Shown: piece by piece, positions 52,672-62,044 of the stretch | Layout of the letters: each line of letters opens with the position of its first letter | How positions within the stretch are numbered: position 1 is the first letter of the stretch | Made by a program: the position numbers and the translations under genes | From: Paenibacillus sp. ACRRY | GTDB lineage: Bacteria > Bacillota > Bacilli > Paenibacillales > Paenibacillaceae | Direction: 5' to 3' | Assembly (NCBI RefSeq): GCF_022346995.1 | Contig: NZ_JAKRNM010000002.1 | Location: 682,001-746,000, forward strand | Length of the DNA: 64,000 nucleotides | Notes under the pieces: model-generated | What the model was told of the DNA's origin: nothing | The model's input: the letters and a program-made list of their open reading frames with translations, nothing else | Database searches by the model: none

Positions 52672-55485
52672 ATGGAACAGACCAAGTGGCATCAACTAAG
52701 CGTAGAAGAGCTTCGCAGCACGCTAGACGTCAGTCTGGAGGAAGGGTTGACGGATGAAGCTGTTGCGCAGAAGAGGAAGGTCACCGGTTCAAATGAGCTG
52801 AGTGAAGGAAAACGAATATCGCCAATTACCTTGCTGCTTAACCAATTTAAGGACTTTATGGTGCTCGTCTTGATGGGGGCGACATTGGTGTCCGGATTGC
52901 TCGGAGAATATTTGGATGCCGTTACGATTGTGGCAATTATTGTGTTAAATGCCATTCTGGGCTTCGTACAGGAATTCCGGGCTGAGCGTTCCCTCCGCGC
53001 ATTGAAGCAGCTGTCCGCGCCTCTAGCCAAAGTCCTTCGCGCCGGTCAGGAAGTGCAGCTTGCTGCCAAACAGCTGGTGCCTGGGGATATCATCCTTGTT
53101 GAGAGTGGGGATCGCATCCCGGCGGATGTACGGTGGCTGGAGACGAACAGTCTGGATGTGGAGGAATCGGCACTCACCGGAGAATCGGTTCCGGTAAGCA
53201 AGCATTGCAACCCCATTGCAGACGATGCTGTACCGCTCGGTGATCAGAAAAACATTGGATTTATGGGTACCATGGTTACCCGCGGGACGGCCAGAGGCGT
53301 TGTCATTCGGACAGGCATGGATACCGAGATGGGCAAAATTGCTGATCTCATCCAAAATACCGAGGAACAGGAGACGCCGCTTCAGCATCGTTTGGAGCAA
53401 CTGGGCAAAATACTCATTTTTGTCGCGCTGGGGCTTACCGTGATGGTTGTTGTGGCTGGTATTTTGCATGGACAACCGGCCGTTGGGATGTTCCTTGCTG
53501 GCGTCAGTCTGGCGGTAGCTGCCATACCTGAAGGTTTGCCGGCGATCGTCACGATTGCACTTGCGCTGGGTGTACAGCGAATGATTAAGCGCAAAGCCAT
53601 TGTACGAAAATTGCCTTCTGTCGAGACCCTTGGTTGTGCATCCGTGATCTGTTCGGACAAGACGGGGACATTAACCCAGAACAAGATGACAGTGACCGAT
53701 GTGTGGCTGGAAGGACGCAGTATCAAAGTCACCGGGGATGGGTATGCACCGGAAGGACAGATGCTGGAGGACGGCCGTGCGGTAGAGCTGAAGAGTGACC
53801 AGACGCTGCGAAGACTGCTTCAGATCAGTGCGTTATGTAATAATGCGAGTATTGTGGAAAGTTTCTCGGAGGACCGTAATAAGAAAAAGGGTAAGGATGG
53901 CAAGAAAGAGGCAATCAAGGAAGAGGGGGGCATATGGGAGCTGAAAGGCGATCCAACCGAAGGAGCGCTCGTCACCCTGGCTTCCAAAATGGGCCTTACT
54001 CCTGCCGGCCTCAAAGAGTTATATGCACGTCAACAGGAGTTCCCGTTCGATTCGGACCGCAAACGGATGTCTGTCCTCATCCAGCATCAGGGAGGCCGCA
54101 TGGTCTACACCAAGGGTGCCCCTGATGTGTTGATCGGACAATGCAGCTATATTTTATGGGAAGGCAAAGTTGTACCCTTCACCGGAACGTTGAGACAGAA
54201 AGTGATGGCTGCAAACGAGAAGATGGCCGGAGCAGCCCTGCGTGTCTTGGGAATGGCTTATCGTGAAGTACGCCCTGAGGAAAAAGTGGATGACGAACAT
54301 GCTGCCGAAAATCAGCTTGTGTTCGTTGGGCTTGCAGGCATGATCGACCCACCTCGGAGAGAAGTCAGAGATGCGATTGCAACTTGCCGCAGAGCCGGTA
54401 TCCGGACGGTCATGATTACAGGTGATCACGGAACTACTGCAGAGGCGATAGCCCAGCAGCTGGGCATTCTTCCGCGGGGCGGAGGTTCGTTAAGCGGGCA
54501 GCAGCTGGCAGGATTGACGGACGATGAGCTGGACAAACAGGTGGAAGGCATCTATGTCTTCTCCCGGGTGTCACCCGAGCACAAGCTCCGGATTGTAAAA
54601 TCACTGCAGCGCAAAGGCCATGTCGTAGCGATGACAGGGGACGGTGTCAACGATGCACCAGCGATCAAAGCGGCGGACATCGGTATTGCGATGGGCATTA
54701 CAGGTACGGATGTGACGAAAGAGGCGTCGGCTTTAATTCTCAGTGATGATAATTTCTCTACTATTGTAGCGGCGATTGAAGAAGGGCGTAATATTTATGA
54801 GAATATTCGGAAGTTTATTCGGTATTTGCTTGCTTCAAACGTAGGCGAGATCCTGACGATGTTCTTCGCGATGATGATGGGATTGCCGCTGCCGCTCGTG
54901 CCTATCCAGATCCTATGGGTGAACCTTGTGACAGATGGCCTGCCGGCCATGGCACTGGGTGTCGATCAGCCGGAGAAAGACCTGATGGAGCACAAGCCAC
55001 GTGGCGCGAAAGAAAACATTTTTGCCCGGAGACTGGGCTGGAAAATCATCAGCCGCGGTGTATTGATTGGATTGTGTACATTAGGTGCGTTCTGGCTTAC
55101 CCTTCAAGCAGCTCCGGATCAACCGGGTCAGCTTATCAAAGCGCAGTCCGTAGCTTTTGCGACACTTGTTTTGGCTCAGCTTATTCATGTATTTGACTGC
55201 CGTAGTTCGCGCTCCATCTTCCACCGGAATCCGCTCCAGAACAAATATCTGGTTCTTGCGGTTGTCTCGTCCGTAGTGCTGATGCTGGTTGTGATGTACG
55301 TGGAACCGCTGCAGCCGATCTTCAAAACTGTACCACTGGGCATGCGTGAATGGGCCATTTCCATTGTTGCCGCAGGTATCCCAACGTTCCTGATGGGAGC
55401 AGGCAGTGTCTGGGGTGGCCGTCGTAATCGTCGCCGGATGGGGCCTGGAAGCTTCGTACCGAAAAGTACAAAGTTTTCGGCATAA
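52672..55485 (+). CDS. yloB: Calcium-transporting P-type ATPase (P2A, YloB-like)
   Basis: A 937-residue ATP-driven cation exporter, most like B. subtilis YloB and eukaryotic SERCA. Order: N-terminal cation-ATPase domain, actuator domain with LTGESVPVSK, VAAIPEGLPAIVTIALALGVQRM in helix M4 (calcium site), phosphorylation motif CSDKTGTLTQNKM with Asp329, nucleotide-binding domain with KGAPDVLI, hinge MTGDGVNDAPAIKAADIGIAMG and C-terminal helices with LWVNLVTDGLPAMALGVD. A lysine-rich insert (about 400-420) is a variable nucleotide-domain loop. The window also has the Cax calcium exchanger. GGGAGGGG precedes ATG. Confidence 0.94.
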   Translation: MEQTKWHQLSVEELRSTLDVSLEEGLTDEAVAQKRKVTGSNELSEGKRISPITLLLNQFKDFMVLVLMGATLVSGLLGEYLDAVTIVAIIVLNAILGFVQEFRAERSLRALKQLSAPLAKVLRAGQEVQLAAKQLVPGDIILVESGDRIPADVRWLETNSLDVEESALTGESVPVSKHCNPIADDAVPLGDQKNIGFMGTMVTRGTARGVVIRTGMDTEMGKIADLIQNTEEQETPLQHRLEQLGKILIFVALGLTVMVVVAGILHGQPAVGMFLAGVSLAVAAIPEGLPAIVTIALALGVQRMIKRKAIVRKLPSVETLGCASVICSDKTGTLTQNKMTVTDVWLEGRSIKVTGDGYAPEGQMLEDGRAVELKSDQTLRRLLQISALCNNASIVESFSEDRNKKKGKDGKKEAIKEEGGIWELKGDPTEGALVTLASKMGLTPAGLKELYARQQEFPFDSDRKRMSVLIQHQGGRMVYTKGAPDVLIGQCSYILWEGKVVPFTGTLRQKVMAANEKMAGAALRVLGMAYREVRPEEKVDDEHAAENQLVFVGLAGMIDPPRREVRDAIATCRRAGIRTVMITGDHGTTAEAIAQQLGILPRGGGSLSGQQLAGLTDDELDKQVEGIYVFSRVSPEHKLRIVKSLQRKGHVVAMTGDGVNDAPAIKAADIGIAMGITGTDVTKEASALILSDDNFSTIVAAIEEGRNIYENIRKFIRYLLASNVGEILTMFFAMMMGLPLPLVPIQILWVNLVTDGLPAMALGVDQPEKDLMEHKPRGAKENIFARRLGWKIISRGVLIGLCTLGAFWLTLQAAPDQPGQLIKAQSVAFATLVLAQLIHVFDCRSSRSIFHRNPLQNKYLVLAVVSSVVLMLVVMYVEPLQPIFKTVPLGMREWAISIVAAGIPTFLMGAGSVWGGRRNRRRMGPGSFVPKSTKFSA

Positions 55486-55634
55486 AATCAATAGCTTTTC
55501 CTTATCGTTTTCGTTATGCTATCCTCAAAATGATTCGGGGCGAAAGCCTTCGACATTTTGAAGGATAGCTTTTTTGTGTAAACAGGCAAGAATAACGCTT
55601 TGGCAGCAGACTGCCAAAAGGAGTGGGCAAGGAT

Positions 55635-56468
55635 ATGGAATTTACGAAAATGCACGGACTTGGCAACGATTTTATCGTTGTATTTGGAGAAAAACAACTT
55701 CCGGCTGATGCAGCAGAGCTTGCTGTGAAATGGTGCAACCGTTTCTTCGGCATCGGTGCGGATGGACTCGTTTATATACTGCCTTCGGAGAAGGCGGATT
55801 TTCAGATGCGCATTATGAACTCTGATGGTTCGGAAGCGGAACAATGCGGGAACGCGATTCGCTGTGTAGCGAAGTATGTTTATGACCATGGCCATGTGAC
55901 ATCGGAGCACATTACAATTGAAACCATCGGCGCCGGTGTTCAACCGGTAACCCTTAATGTACTTGACGGCAAGGTGGCAACCGTTCGTGTGGATATGGGC
56001 GAGCCTATTTTGGACGGGCTTCAGGTTCCGACAACGGTGGATGCCAACCCTGTGGTTGATCATACAATTGAAGCGAACGGACAGGAGTTCAAATTCACGG
56101 CAGTTTCGATGGGGAATCCCCACGCTGTCATTTATGTAGATGATGCAGTGAACTTTGATCTCTCGACTTGGGGGCCAGTGCTGGAAGTACATCCGATGTT
56201 CCCGAAGAAGATCAACGTTGAGTTTGCCACTGTACGTGATCGTGGATTCGTCGATATGCGTGTATGGGAACGCGGTGCGGGTCCAACACTGGCTTGTGGG
56301 ACCGGAGCTTGTGCAACGCTTGTCTCCTCAGTATTGAACGGACACACCGATCGTACAGCAGTCATTAGCCTCAAAGGCGGAGACCTGCATATTGAGTGGA
56401 ACGAAGCTGACAATCATGTGTATATGACTGGACCGGCAGAGGTTGTTTTCAAGGGAGTCACCTCATAA
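55635..56468 (+). CDS. dapF: Diaminopimelate epimerase
   Basis: Converts LL- to meso-diaminopimelate for lysine and cell-wall synthesis. The 277-residue protein has the two catalytic cysteines in NSDGSEAEQCGNAIRC and GPTLACGTGACAT, one in each pseudo-repeat, and the family N-terminus MEFTKMHGLGNDFIVV. The frame also opens at GTG 55623, but the ATG at 55635 matches the family start; AAAAGGAGTGGG lies ahead. In Bacillus dapF is not at this position: here dapF and the following methyltransferase/reductase gene are inserted between yloB and yloC. Confidence 0.95.
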   Translation: MEFTKMHGLGNDFIVVFGEKQLPADAAELAVKWCNRFFGIGADGLVYILPSEKADFQMRIMNSDGSEAEQCGNAIRCVAKYVYDHGHVTSEHITIETIGAGVQPVTLNVLDGKVATVRVDMGEPILDGLQVPTTVDANPVVDHTIEANGQEFKFTAVSMGNPHAVIYVDDAVNFDLSTWGPVLEVHPMFPKKINVEFATVRDRGFVDMRVWERGAGPTLACGTGACATLVSSVLNGHTDRTAVISLKGGDLHIEWNEADNHVYMTGPAEVVFKGVTS

Positions 56469-56485
56469 AGATGACAGTTTAAGCC

Positions 56486-56510
56486 AAGAGGCCTTTGGGC
56501 CTCTTTTTTT
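56486..56510 (+). terminator. Terminator after dapF
   Basis: An 8-bp stem AAGAGGCC/GGCCTCTT with TTTG loop and a run of seven T residues. Confidence 0.88.
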
Positions 56511-56606
56511 GACTGAATTTCACGGGAAACCTGTGTTTTTCTACGTTATTGATCGGCTTTTGTGTTACATTAGTATGAAATGATCAGCTAGGCGGGGGGA
56601 AAAGGG

Positions 56607-58496
56607 ATGAAGGCGGATTTGCGGAGTGTCTTGCAGGAACGAGTTCTCATTGGAGATGGGGCGATGGGAACATATCTGTACCAAATGGGTTTCCCGGTTG
56701 GAATTTCATACGAAGAGTTAAATTTGGTTTCACCTGAAGTGGTAGCAGATGTACATCGTCGTTATTTGGAAGCGGGTACTGAAATATTTGAGACCAATAC
56801 GTACTCTGCAAACTTTGACAAATTGTCCAAGTTCGGACTGGAATCAAAGGTGGCTGAAGTCAATCGTGCAGGTGTGCGCATTGCCAAGGATGTCGCCGGT
56901 TCAAACGGATACGTTTTAGGGGCTGTGGGCTCCATTCGTGGAGGCAAGCGGACCAACGTATCAACAAGCGAACTGAAACGTTTCTACGAGCAACAGATTT
57001 TTGCCTTGCTTGAAGAAGGGGTTGACGGAATTCTGCTCGAAACCTTCTATGATATCGAAGAGATGGATATCGCCCTGCTGCAGGCTCGTAAGCTGAGTGA
57101 TCTGCCGGTGATTGGGCAGTTTGCCGTTGAGGATGTAGGACATACCCTGGATGGATACACGATGCCGGAAGCGTTCCGGATCATGCGTGAGCAGGGTGCG
57201 GACGTGATTGGATTTAACTGCCGCTCCGGTCCAAATGGAATTATGCGTGCCATGGAAACCGTATCCGGGCGAATCGGAGTTCCGATGTCTGTGTACCCTA
57301 ACGCGGGAGCGGCAGACTATGTCGATGGCCAGTTCCGTTATGGGGCCACACCGGAATATTTCGGTCAGACCGCGGTGCAATTCGCCGATCTGGGCGCTCG
57401 TATTATCGGTGGATGCTGCGGCACGACACCGGATCATATAGCAGCAATCGCACAGGCTCTTTCCGAATATACTGCAGCACCAATTGTCCTGCCTGACCCG
57501 ACAGAAGCAAAACCACGTATTGTACTGCATGAAAATGTGGATGAACGTTCCGGTCGTGGTGGACAGCCGACCATAGTGGATCTGGTCAAGCAGCGCCACA
57601 CGGTTATCGTTGAACTCGACCCGCCTCGTGACCTGGATATTGCCAAATTCATGAAAGGCGCCGAAACGCTCAAAGCGGCTGGTGCGGATGCGCTGACACT
57701 GGCTGACAACTCTTTGGCGGTTACCCGCATGAGTAATATGGCACTGGGACATCTCGTTCAGGATCGTACTGGCTTACGACCGCTTGTGCATATTGCTTGC
57801 CGTGACCGAAATCTGATTGGGACCCAGTCACACATGATGGGTTTTGACGCTCTCGGTATCAACCACGTGCTTGCCGTTACAGGTGATCCAGCGCGTTTCG
57901 GTGATCTTCCCGGATCCAGTTCTGTATATGATCTGACTTCATTTGAAATTATACGTATGATCAAGCAATTAAACGACGGTGTAGCTTTCTCCGGAAAACC
58001 GCTCAAGCAGAAGGCTGGTTTTGTCATCGGAGCAGCGTTTAACCCGAATGTGAAACATCTGGATAAGGCGGTTCAGAGACTGGAGAAAAAGATTGCCTCC
58101 GGTGCCGATTATATTATGACGCAGCCTGTCTATGACCCTCAACTGATTGTAGCCATGCATGAAGCGACCAAACATTTGGAAGTGCCTATTTTCGTCGGTG
58201 TAATGCCGCTGGCAAGTGGACGAAATGCAGAATATCTGCACAACGAAGTTCCAGGAATTCAGCTGTCGGATGAAGTTCGTTCTCGCATGGCTGGTCTCGA
58301 AGGAGAAGAAGGTCGGGCCATGGGAGTAAAAATTGCCAAAGAGCTATTGGATGTGGCAACAGCCCATTTCAAGGGGATCTACCTAATGACTCCGTTTATG
58401 TTCTACGGGATGACTGCCGAACTGACCCAATATGTATGGGAGAAGTCCGAGCACCAATGTCCTACTTGTTTCAACCCTAATAATCAATTACAATAG
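56607..58496 (+). CDS. yitJ: Bifunctional homocysteine S-methyltransferase / methylenetetrahydrofolate reductase
   Basis: A 629-residue fusion. The first half (about 1-300) is a zinc-dependent homocysteine methyltransferase with GDGAMGTYLYQMG, a first cysteine in IGFNCRSGPNG and the pair in GGCCGTTPDHI. The second half (about 325-620) is a FAD-dependent methylenetetrahydrofolate reductase barrel with VIVELDPPRDLD, GADALTLADNS, HMMGFDALGINHVLAVTGDPARFGD and GADYIMTQPVYDPQ. B. subtilis YitJ has this same fusion and is controlled by an S-box riboswitch, which is not present here: only about 96 bases separate the dapF terminator from the start. GGCGGGGGGAAAAGGG precedes ATG. Confidence 0.93.
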   Translation: MKADLRSVLQERVLIGDGAMGTYLYQMGFPVGISYEELNLVSPEVVADVHRRYLEAGTEIFETNTYSANFDKLSKFGLESKVAEVNRAGVRIAKDVAGSNGYVLGAVGSIRGGKRTNVSTSELKRFYEQQIFALLEEGVDGILLETFYDIEEMDIALLQARKLSDLPVIGQFAVEDVGHTLDGYTMPEAFRIMREQGADVIGFNCRSGPNGIMRAMETVSGRIGVPMSVYPNAGAADYVDGQFRYGATPEYFGQTAVQFADLGARIIGGCCGTTPDHIAAIAQALSEYTAAPIVLPDPTEAKPRIVLHENVDERSGRGGQPTIVDLVKQRHTVIVELDPPRDLDIAKFMKGAETLKAAGADALTLADNSLAVTRMSNMALGHLVQDRTGLRPLVHIACRDRNLIGTQSHMMGFDALGINHVLAVTGDPARFGDLPGSSSVYDLTSFEIIRMIKQLNDGVAFSGKPLKQKAGFVIGAAFNPNVKHLDKAVQRLEKKIASGADYIMTQPVYDPQLIVAMHEATKHLEVPIFVGVMPLASGRNAEYLHNEVPGIQLSDEVRSRMAGLEGEEGRAMGVKIAKELLDVATAHFKGIYLMTPFMFYGMTAELTQYVWEKSEHQCPTCFNPNNQLQ

Positions 58497-58515
58497 TGTA
58501 ACGGATGTGATGCCG

Positions 58516-59415
58516 ATGTCATTCAGTATGACCGGATACGGTCAATCCGCCTTTCATTTTGGAGGCTACAAGGTACAATTGGAGATCAAATCCGTCAATC
58601 ATCGTTACTGTGAAGTGATGATGCGCATGCCCAAAGAGTGGACATGTTATGAAGACGGATTGAGGAAAAGAGTACAGAGCCGGCTGAAGCGCGGGCGGAT
58701 TGATGTTTATGTAATGAAAGAAAAAGATGAAGACCAGGCTCTTCCTGCCGTGCTTAATGAGCAGGCAGTCAGGGCCTATCTGCAGGCGGCAGAACAGCTG
58801 GAATCCCGCTTTGGGATGCAGGGCAAACCGAGCATTATGGACATGCTTGCGTTGCCAGATGTCATGGTTCATTCCGATGGAATGAGTTCAATCCCCGAGG
58901 AAGAGAAGAACGAATGGGAGCGTGTGCTGCAGCAAAGCTTGGAAGAGGCCTTGTCCAGTCTGGAGCAAATGCGCGCGCGTGAGGGTCTTCATCTGGCCAG
59001 TGATCTGGAACGACGGATTAGTCGTCTGGAGTCGTTGCATACCGAGATGCTTGCTCTTGCACCTACTGTGGTAACAGATTACCGCAACAAGTTAAGACAA
59101 AGGCTTACGGAAATGCAGGAGGAAGGCTCTTTCCCTTTTGACGAGCATAAATTGGGTATGGAAATTGCTGTGTTTGCCGATCGTTCTAACATAGAGGAGG
59201 AACTTACGCGTCTACTCAGCCACTTCGGACAGAGCAGGGAACTGCTGAAGAGTGAAGAGCCGGTAGGCCGCAAGTTGGACTTTCTTATTCAAGAGATGAA
59301 TCGGGAAGTCAATACGATTGGATCAAAAGCCAACCATTTGGCTCTGGTGAACCGTGTTGTCGAGATGAAGGCGGAACTGGAGAAAATTCGCGAGCAGGCG
59401 GCGAATATCGAATGA
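58516..59415 (+). CDS. yloC: YicC/YloC family endoribonuclease
   Basis: A 299-residue protein of the YicC family, shown in E. coli to be an endoribonuclease acting on small RNA. N-terminal domain: SFSMTGYGQSAFHFGGYKVQLEIKSVNHRYCEVMMRMPKEW; C-terminal domain: HKLGMEIAVFADRSNIEEELTRLLSHFGQSRELLKSEEPVGRKLDFLIQEMNREVNTIGSKAN, both highly typical. The long frame starts in the preceding gene; ATG 58516 behind GGATGTG gives the family N-terminus. It starts the conserved run yloC-remA-gmk-rpoZ. Confidence 0.93.
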   Translation: MSFSMTGYGQSAFHFGGYKVQLEIKSVNHRYCEVMMRMPKEWTCYEDGLRKRVQSRLKRGRIDVYVMKEKDEDQALPAVLNEQAVRAYLQAAEQLESRFGMQGKPSIMDMLALPDVMVHSDGMSSIPEEEKNEWERVLQQSLEEALSSLEQMRAREGLHLASDLERRISRLESLHTEMLALAPTVVTDYRNKLRQRLTEMQEEGSFPFDEHKLGMEIAVFADRSNIEEELTRLLSHFGQSRELLKSEEPVGRKLDFLIQEMNREVNTIGSKANHLALVNRVVEMKAELEKIREQAANIE

Positions 59416-59466
59416 ACGGCTATATTTCGGCAAGAGAGTCGCATGTATAGGGGGAAGAACCTGATT

Positions 59467-59727
59467 ATGGCAATCAAACTCATTAACATTGGATTCGGTA
59501 ACATCGTATCGGCGAACCGGATTATATCCATCGTAAGTCCGGAATCGGCGCCGATCAAGAGAATTATACAAGAGGCAAGAGATCGTCATATGCTGATAGA
59601 CGCAACGTACGGAAGACGTACTCGTGCCGTGATTATTACGGATAGCGATCATGTCATTCTGTCGGCGGTTCAGCCTGAGACGGTCGCCCATCGTCTTTCT
59701 TCGAAAGATGATGACAACGACGAATAA
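59467..59727 (+). CDS. remA: Extracellular-matrix regulator RemA
   Basis: An 86-residue DNA-binding protein that in B. subtilis activates biofilm matrix operons and osmoprotection genes. The sequence follows the family throughout: [75 protein letters not shown], with an acidic tail. The ATG at 59467 is chosen because an earlier ATG (59443) adds residues outside the family and has no ribosome site; GGGGGA lies 11 bases upstream. gmk starts 13 bases after its stop. Confidence 0.95.
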   Translation: MAIKLINIGFGNIVSANRIISIVSPESAPIKRIIQEARDRHMLIDATYGRRTRAVIITDSDHVILSAVQPETVAHRLSSKDDDNDE

Positions 59728-59740
59728 AATGGAGTGTAAT

Positions 59741-60313
59741 ATGTCTAAGGGATTACTGATAGTGTTGTCCGGCCCATCTGGGGTCGGGAAGGGTACAGTA
59801 TGCAGCGCTTTGCGCAAGCGTGTGCCGGAGTTGATCTATTCTGTGTCTGCAACGACTCGCCAGCCTCGTCTGGGTGAAGAGCATGGTGTGAACTACTTCT
59901 TCAGAAGTCATGAAGAATTCCTGAACATGATTGCTGAAGACCAGCTGTTGGAGCATGCAGAATATGTAGGTAACTATTACGGAACACCACGTGATTTTGT
60001 GGAGAAAACCATTAACGAAGGCCGCGACATCATTCTTGAGATTGAAGTTCAAGGCGCGTTAAAAGTGAAAGAGAAGTTCCCGGAAGGGATCTTTGTATTT
60101 CTGCTGCCTCCTTCATTGGACGAGCTTAAAGATCGCATCCAGGGACGTGGTACGGAGAGTCAGGCGACAATTGATCACCGGATGTCCGTAGCCGTGGATG
60201 AGATTAGTCTGCTGGAGCAGTACGATTACGCTGTCGTTAATGACGAGATTGATTTGGCGTGCAAACGAATAGAAAGCATTATTATCGCCGAACATTGTAA
60301 GATCAATAAATAA
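59741..60313 (+). CDS. gmk: Guanylate kinase
   Basis: Phosphorylates GMP to GDP with ATP. The 190-residue protein carries the P-loop [12 protein letters not shown], the GMP-binding [22 protein letters not shown] and [15 protein letters not shown], the [30 protein letters not shown] strand region and the lid IQGRGTES. The reading frame runs back into remA but ATG 59741, 7 bases after GGAG, gives the normal start. No terminator is seen before rpoZ, only the long helix described separately. Confidence 0.96.
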   Translation: MSKGLLIVLSGPSGVGKGTVCSALRKRVPELIYSVSATTRQPRLGEEHGVNYFFRSHEEFLNMIAEDQLLEHAEYVGNYYGTPRDFVEKTINEGRDIILEIEVQGALKVKEKFPEGIFVFLLPPSLDELKDRIQGRGTESQATIDHRMSVAVDEISLLEQYDYAVVNDEIDLACKRIESIIIAEHCKINK

Positions 60314-60324
60314 TTCTTTTTGGC

Positions 60325-60428
60325 TGCCGCAGGATGCAATAATTCAGAGAACTGCTGACATATATCTATAGATGGTCCACGAAGTTCGGTTCATGTGAAC
60401 GGACTGAATGGTTGCATCCTGTTAGGCG
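60325..60428 (+). ncRNA. Structured RNA element between gmk and rpoZ
   Basis: CAGGATGCAA (60330-60339) pairs with TTGCATCCTG (60412-60421), and directly inside it ATTCAG (60342-60347) pairs with CTGAAT (60404-60409). Together this is a helix of 16 Watson-Crick pairs plus one G-U. Inside are a GTTC-ATGT-GAAC hairpin enclosed by GTCC/GGAC and an ATCTATAGAT palindrome. No T-run follows, so it is not a terminator. It may be a cis-regulatory or processing element, or simply a palindromic repeat. Confidence 0.5.
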
Positions 60429-60470
60429 GGTCAAAGGAATTATACTAATGCAAAGAGGTGTTTTGTAAAC

Positions 60471-60686
60471 ATGCTGTATCCTTCTATTGATGAAATGATG
60501 AACAAAGTCGACAGCAAGTATTCTCTTGTTGTTGCTGCTTCCCGCCGGGCCAGACAGCTTCGTGAAGGCGAGAAAACGGATCTGAGAAATGCGAGATCCC
60601 ATAAACAGGTTGGCGTTGCACTCGAAGAAATTTATGGTGATCATCTCGTTGTCATCAAAGGACAGGACGAAGAGGAAGAAGAGTAA
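60471..60686 (+). CDS. rpoZ: RNA polymerase omega subunit
   Basis: A 71-residue omega subunit that assists assembly of RNA polymerase. It has the conserved start MLYPSIDEMMNKVDSKYSLVVAASRRARQL followed by the short Firmicute C-terminus ending in an acidic run. AAAGAGGTG precedes the ATG. It follows gmk as in many bacteria and ends before an intrinsic terminator. Confidence 0.95.
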   Translation: MLYPSIDEMMNKVDSKYSLVVAASRRARQLREGEKTDLRNARSHKQVGVALEEIYGDHLVVIKGQDEEEEE

Positions 60687-60736
60687 GCCGCCTGCGGCTG
60701 CTCTTCAACTGCATACGGCGCAAGCCGGACTTATTT

Positions 60737-60764
60737 GACAACCGCGAGGTTGTTATTTTTTTCT
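60737..60764 (+). terminator. Terminator after rpoZ
   Basis: A 6-bp stem ACAACC/GGTTGT with GCGA tetraloop, then TATTTTTTTC. Confidence 0.85.
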
Positions 60765-60806
60765 CTATTCATCGTTTAAACGTCGTATATATCGGGGGAA
60801 ATAACC

Positions 60807-62042
60807 ATGTTGAACGGTAAAAAAATCGTACTTGGCGTGACTGGCGGCATAGCCGCATACAAGGCGGCTACATTATGCAGTAGACTGGTGCAAAAAGGGG
60901 CGGATGTACACGTCATTATGACGGACTCTGCCAAACAGTTTATTACCGAATTAACGCTGCAAACGTTGACCCGAAATGTAGTCTACAGTGATACATTTGA
61001 TGAGCGTGAGCCATCGGTTGTATCACATATTCATTTGGCCGATATGGCGGATCTGGTTCTGGTTGCCCCGGCAACAGCTAACGTTATTGCCAAAATGGCG
61101 CATGGCATGGCCGATGACATGCTCTCCACAACACTGCTGGCAACGACCGCTCCGGTGATGATCGCACCTGCCATGAATGTTCATATGTATGACCACCCTG
61201 CTGTACAGCACAATATGCGTCTGCTTTCCGAGCGAGGAACACTGATGATTGAACCAAGTGAAGGACAGCTCGCATGTGGATACGTGGGTAAAGGGCGACT
61301 GGAAGAACCGGAGACGATTGTCGAGGTTGTTGAACGTTTTTTTGAAGATCAGGAGTCAGCCAAACCGGGCTTGAAACAACAGGCCGCATTGTTAAAAGGC
61401 AAAAAAGTGGTTGTGACGGCCGGAGGTACGATAGAGCGTATTGATCCTGTCAGATATATTACCAATGACTCTTCCGGTAAAATGGGATTTGCCATTGCTG
61501 CTGCAGCACGTGATTTGGGGGCAGAGGTTACGCTCGTTATGGGCAGTACACAAGTTCAGCCGCCAACGAATGTGGAAGTGATTCGGGTGCAGTCCGCCCA
61601 GGATATGTACGCAGCCGTTTCGAGTCACTGGGATCATGCTGATATCGTCGTTAAAGCTGCGGCGGTTGCCGATTACCGTCCCAAGGAAGTACATGAGGAG
61701 AAAATTAAAAAGAAAGGCGATACGTTATCGCTGGAGCTTGTTAAAAATATAGATATTCTTGAAACACTAGGGAAGCAAAAGAGTCATCAATTTCTAATTG
61801 GTTTTGCCGCAGAGACCCATTCTGTAGAGATGTACGCAAGGGAGAAGCTGGAACGGAAAAACTGTGATCTGATCGTAGCCAATGACGTTGCCCGTCCGGG
61901 TATCGGATTTGGAGCAGATACCAATGCGGTTCATATATATGACCGTGAAGGGTTGGTGGAAGAGCTTCAGGTGATGTCTAAGGAGGACATAGCTCACCGA
62001 TTGCTTGCGATTGCGGCGGAGCGCATTGCCGGGAGGAATTAA
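60807..62042 (+). CDS. coaBC: Bifunctional phosphopantothenoylcysteine decarboxylase / phosphopantothenate-cysteine ligase
   Basis: Catalyses two steps of coenzyme A synthesis. The 411 residues begin with the FMN-dependent CoaC domain (VLGVTGGIAAYKAATL, the active-site region VAPATANVIAKMAHGMADDMLSTTLLA, PAMNVHMYDHPAVQHN and the cysteine in ACGYVGKGRLEEP). The CoaB domain follows (VVVTAGGTIERIDPVRYITNDSSGKMGFAIAAAA, VKAAAVADYRP, the K-x-K-K loop KIKKKGD, and LIGFAAETH). ATG lies behind GGGGGAAATAACC. priA begins three bases after its stop, as is common. Confidence 0.95.
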   Translation: MLNGKKIVLGVTGGIAAYKAATLCSRLVQKGADVHVIMTDSAKQFITELTLQTLTRNVVYSDTFDEREPSVVSHIHLADMADLVLVAPATANVIAKMAHGMADDMLSTTLLATTAPVMIAPAMNVHMYDHPAVQHNMRLLSERGTLMIEPSEGQLACGYVGKGRLEEPETIVEVVERFFEDQESAKPGLKQQAALLKGKKVVVTAGGTIERIDPVRYITNDSSGKMGFAIAAAARDLGAEVTLVMGSTQVQPPTNVEVIRVQSAQDMYAAVSSHWDHADIVVKAAAVADYRPKEVHEEKIKKKGDTLSLELVKNIDILETLGKQKSHQFLIGFAAETHSVEMYAREKLERKNCDLIVANDVARPGIGFGADTNAVHIYDREGLVEELQVMSKEDIAHRLLAIAAERIAGRN

Positions 62043-62044
62043 AT

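Noticed and set aside
56469..56606. Expected S-box (SAM) riboswitch before yitJ
   Set aside because: Too little space after the dapF terminator and no S-box-like helix or second terminator visible.
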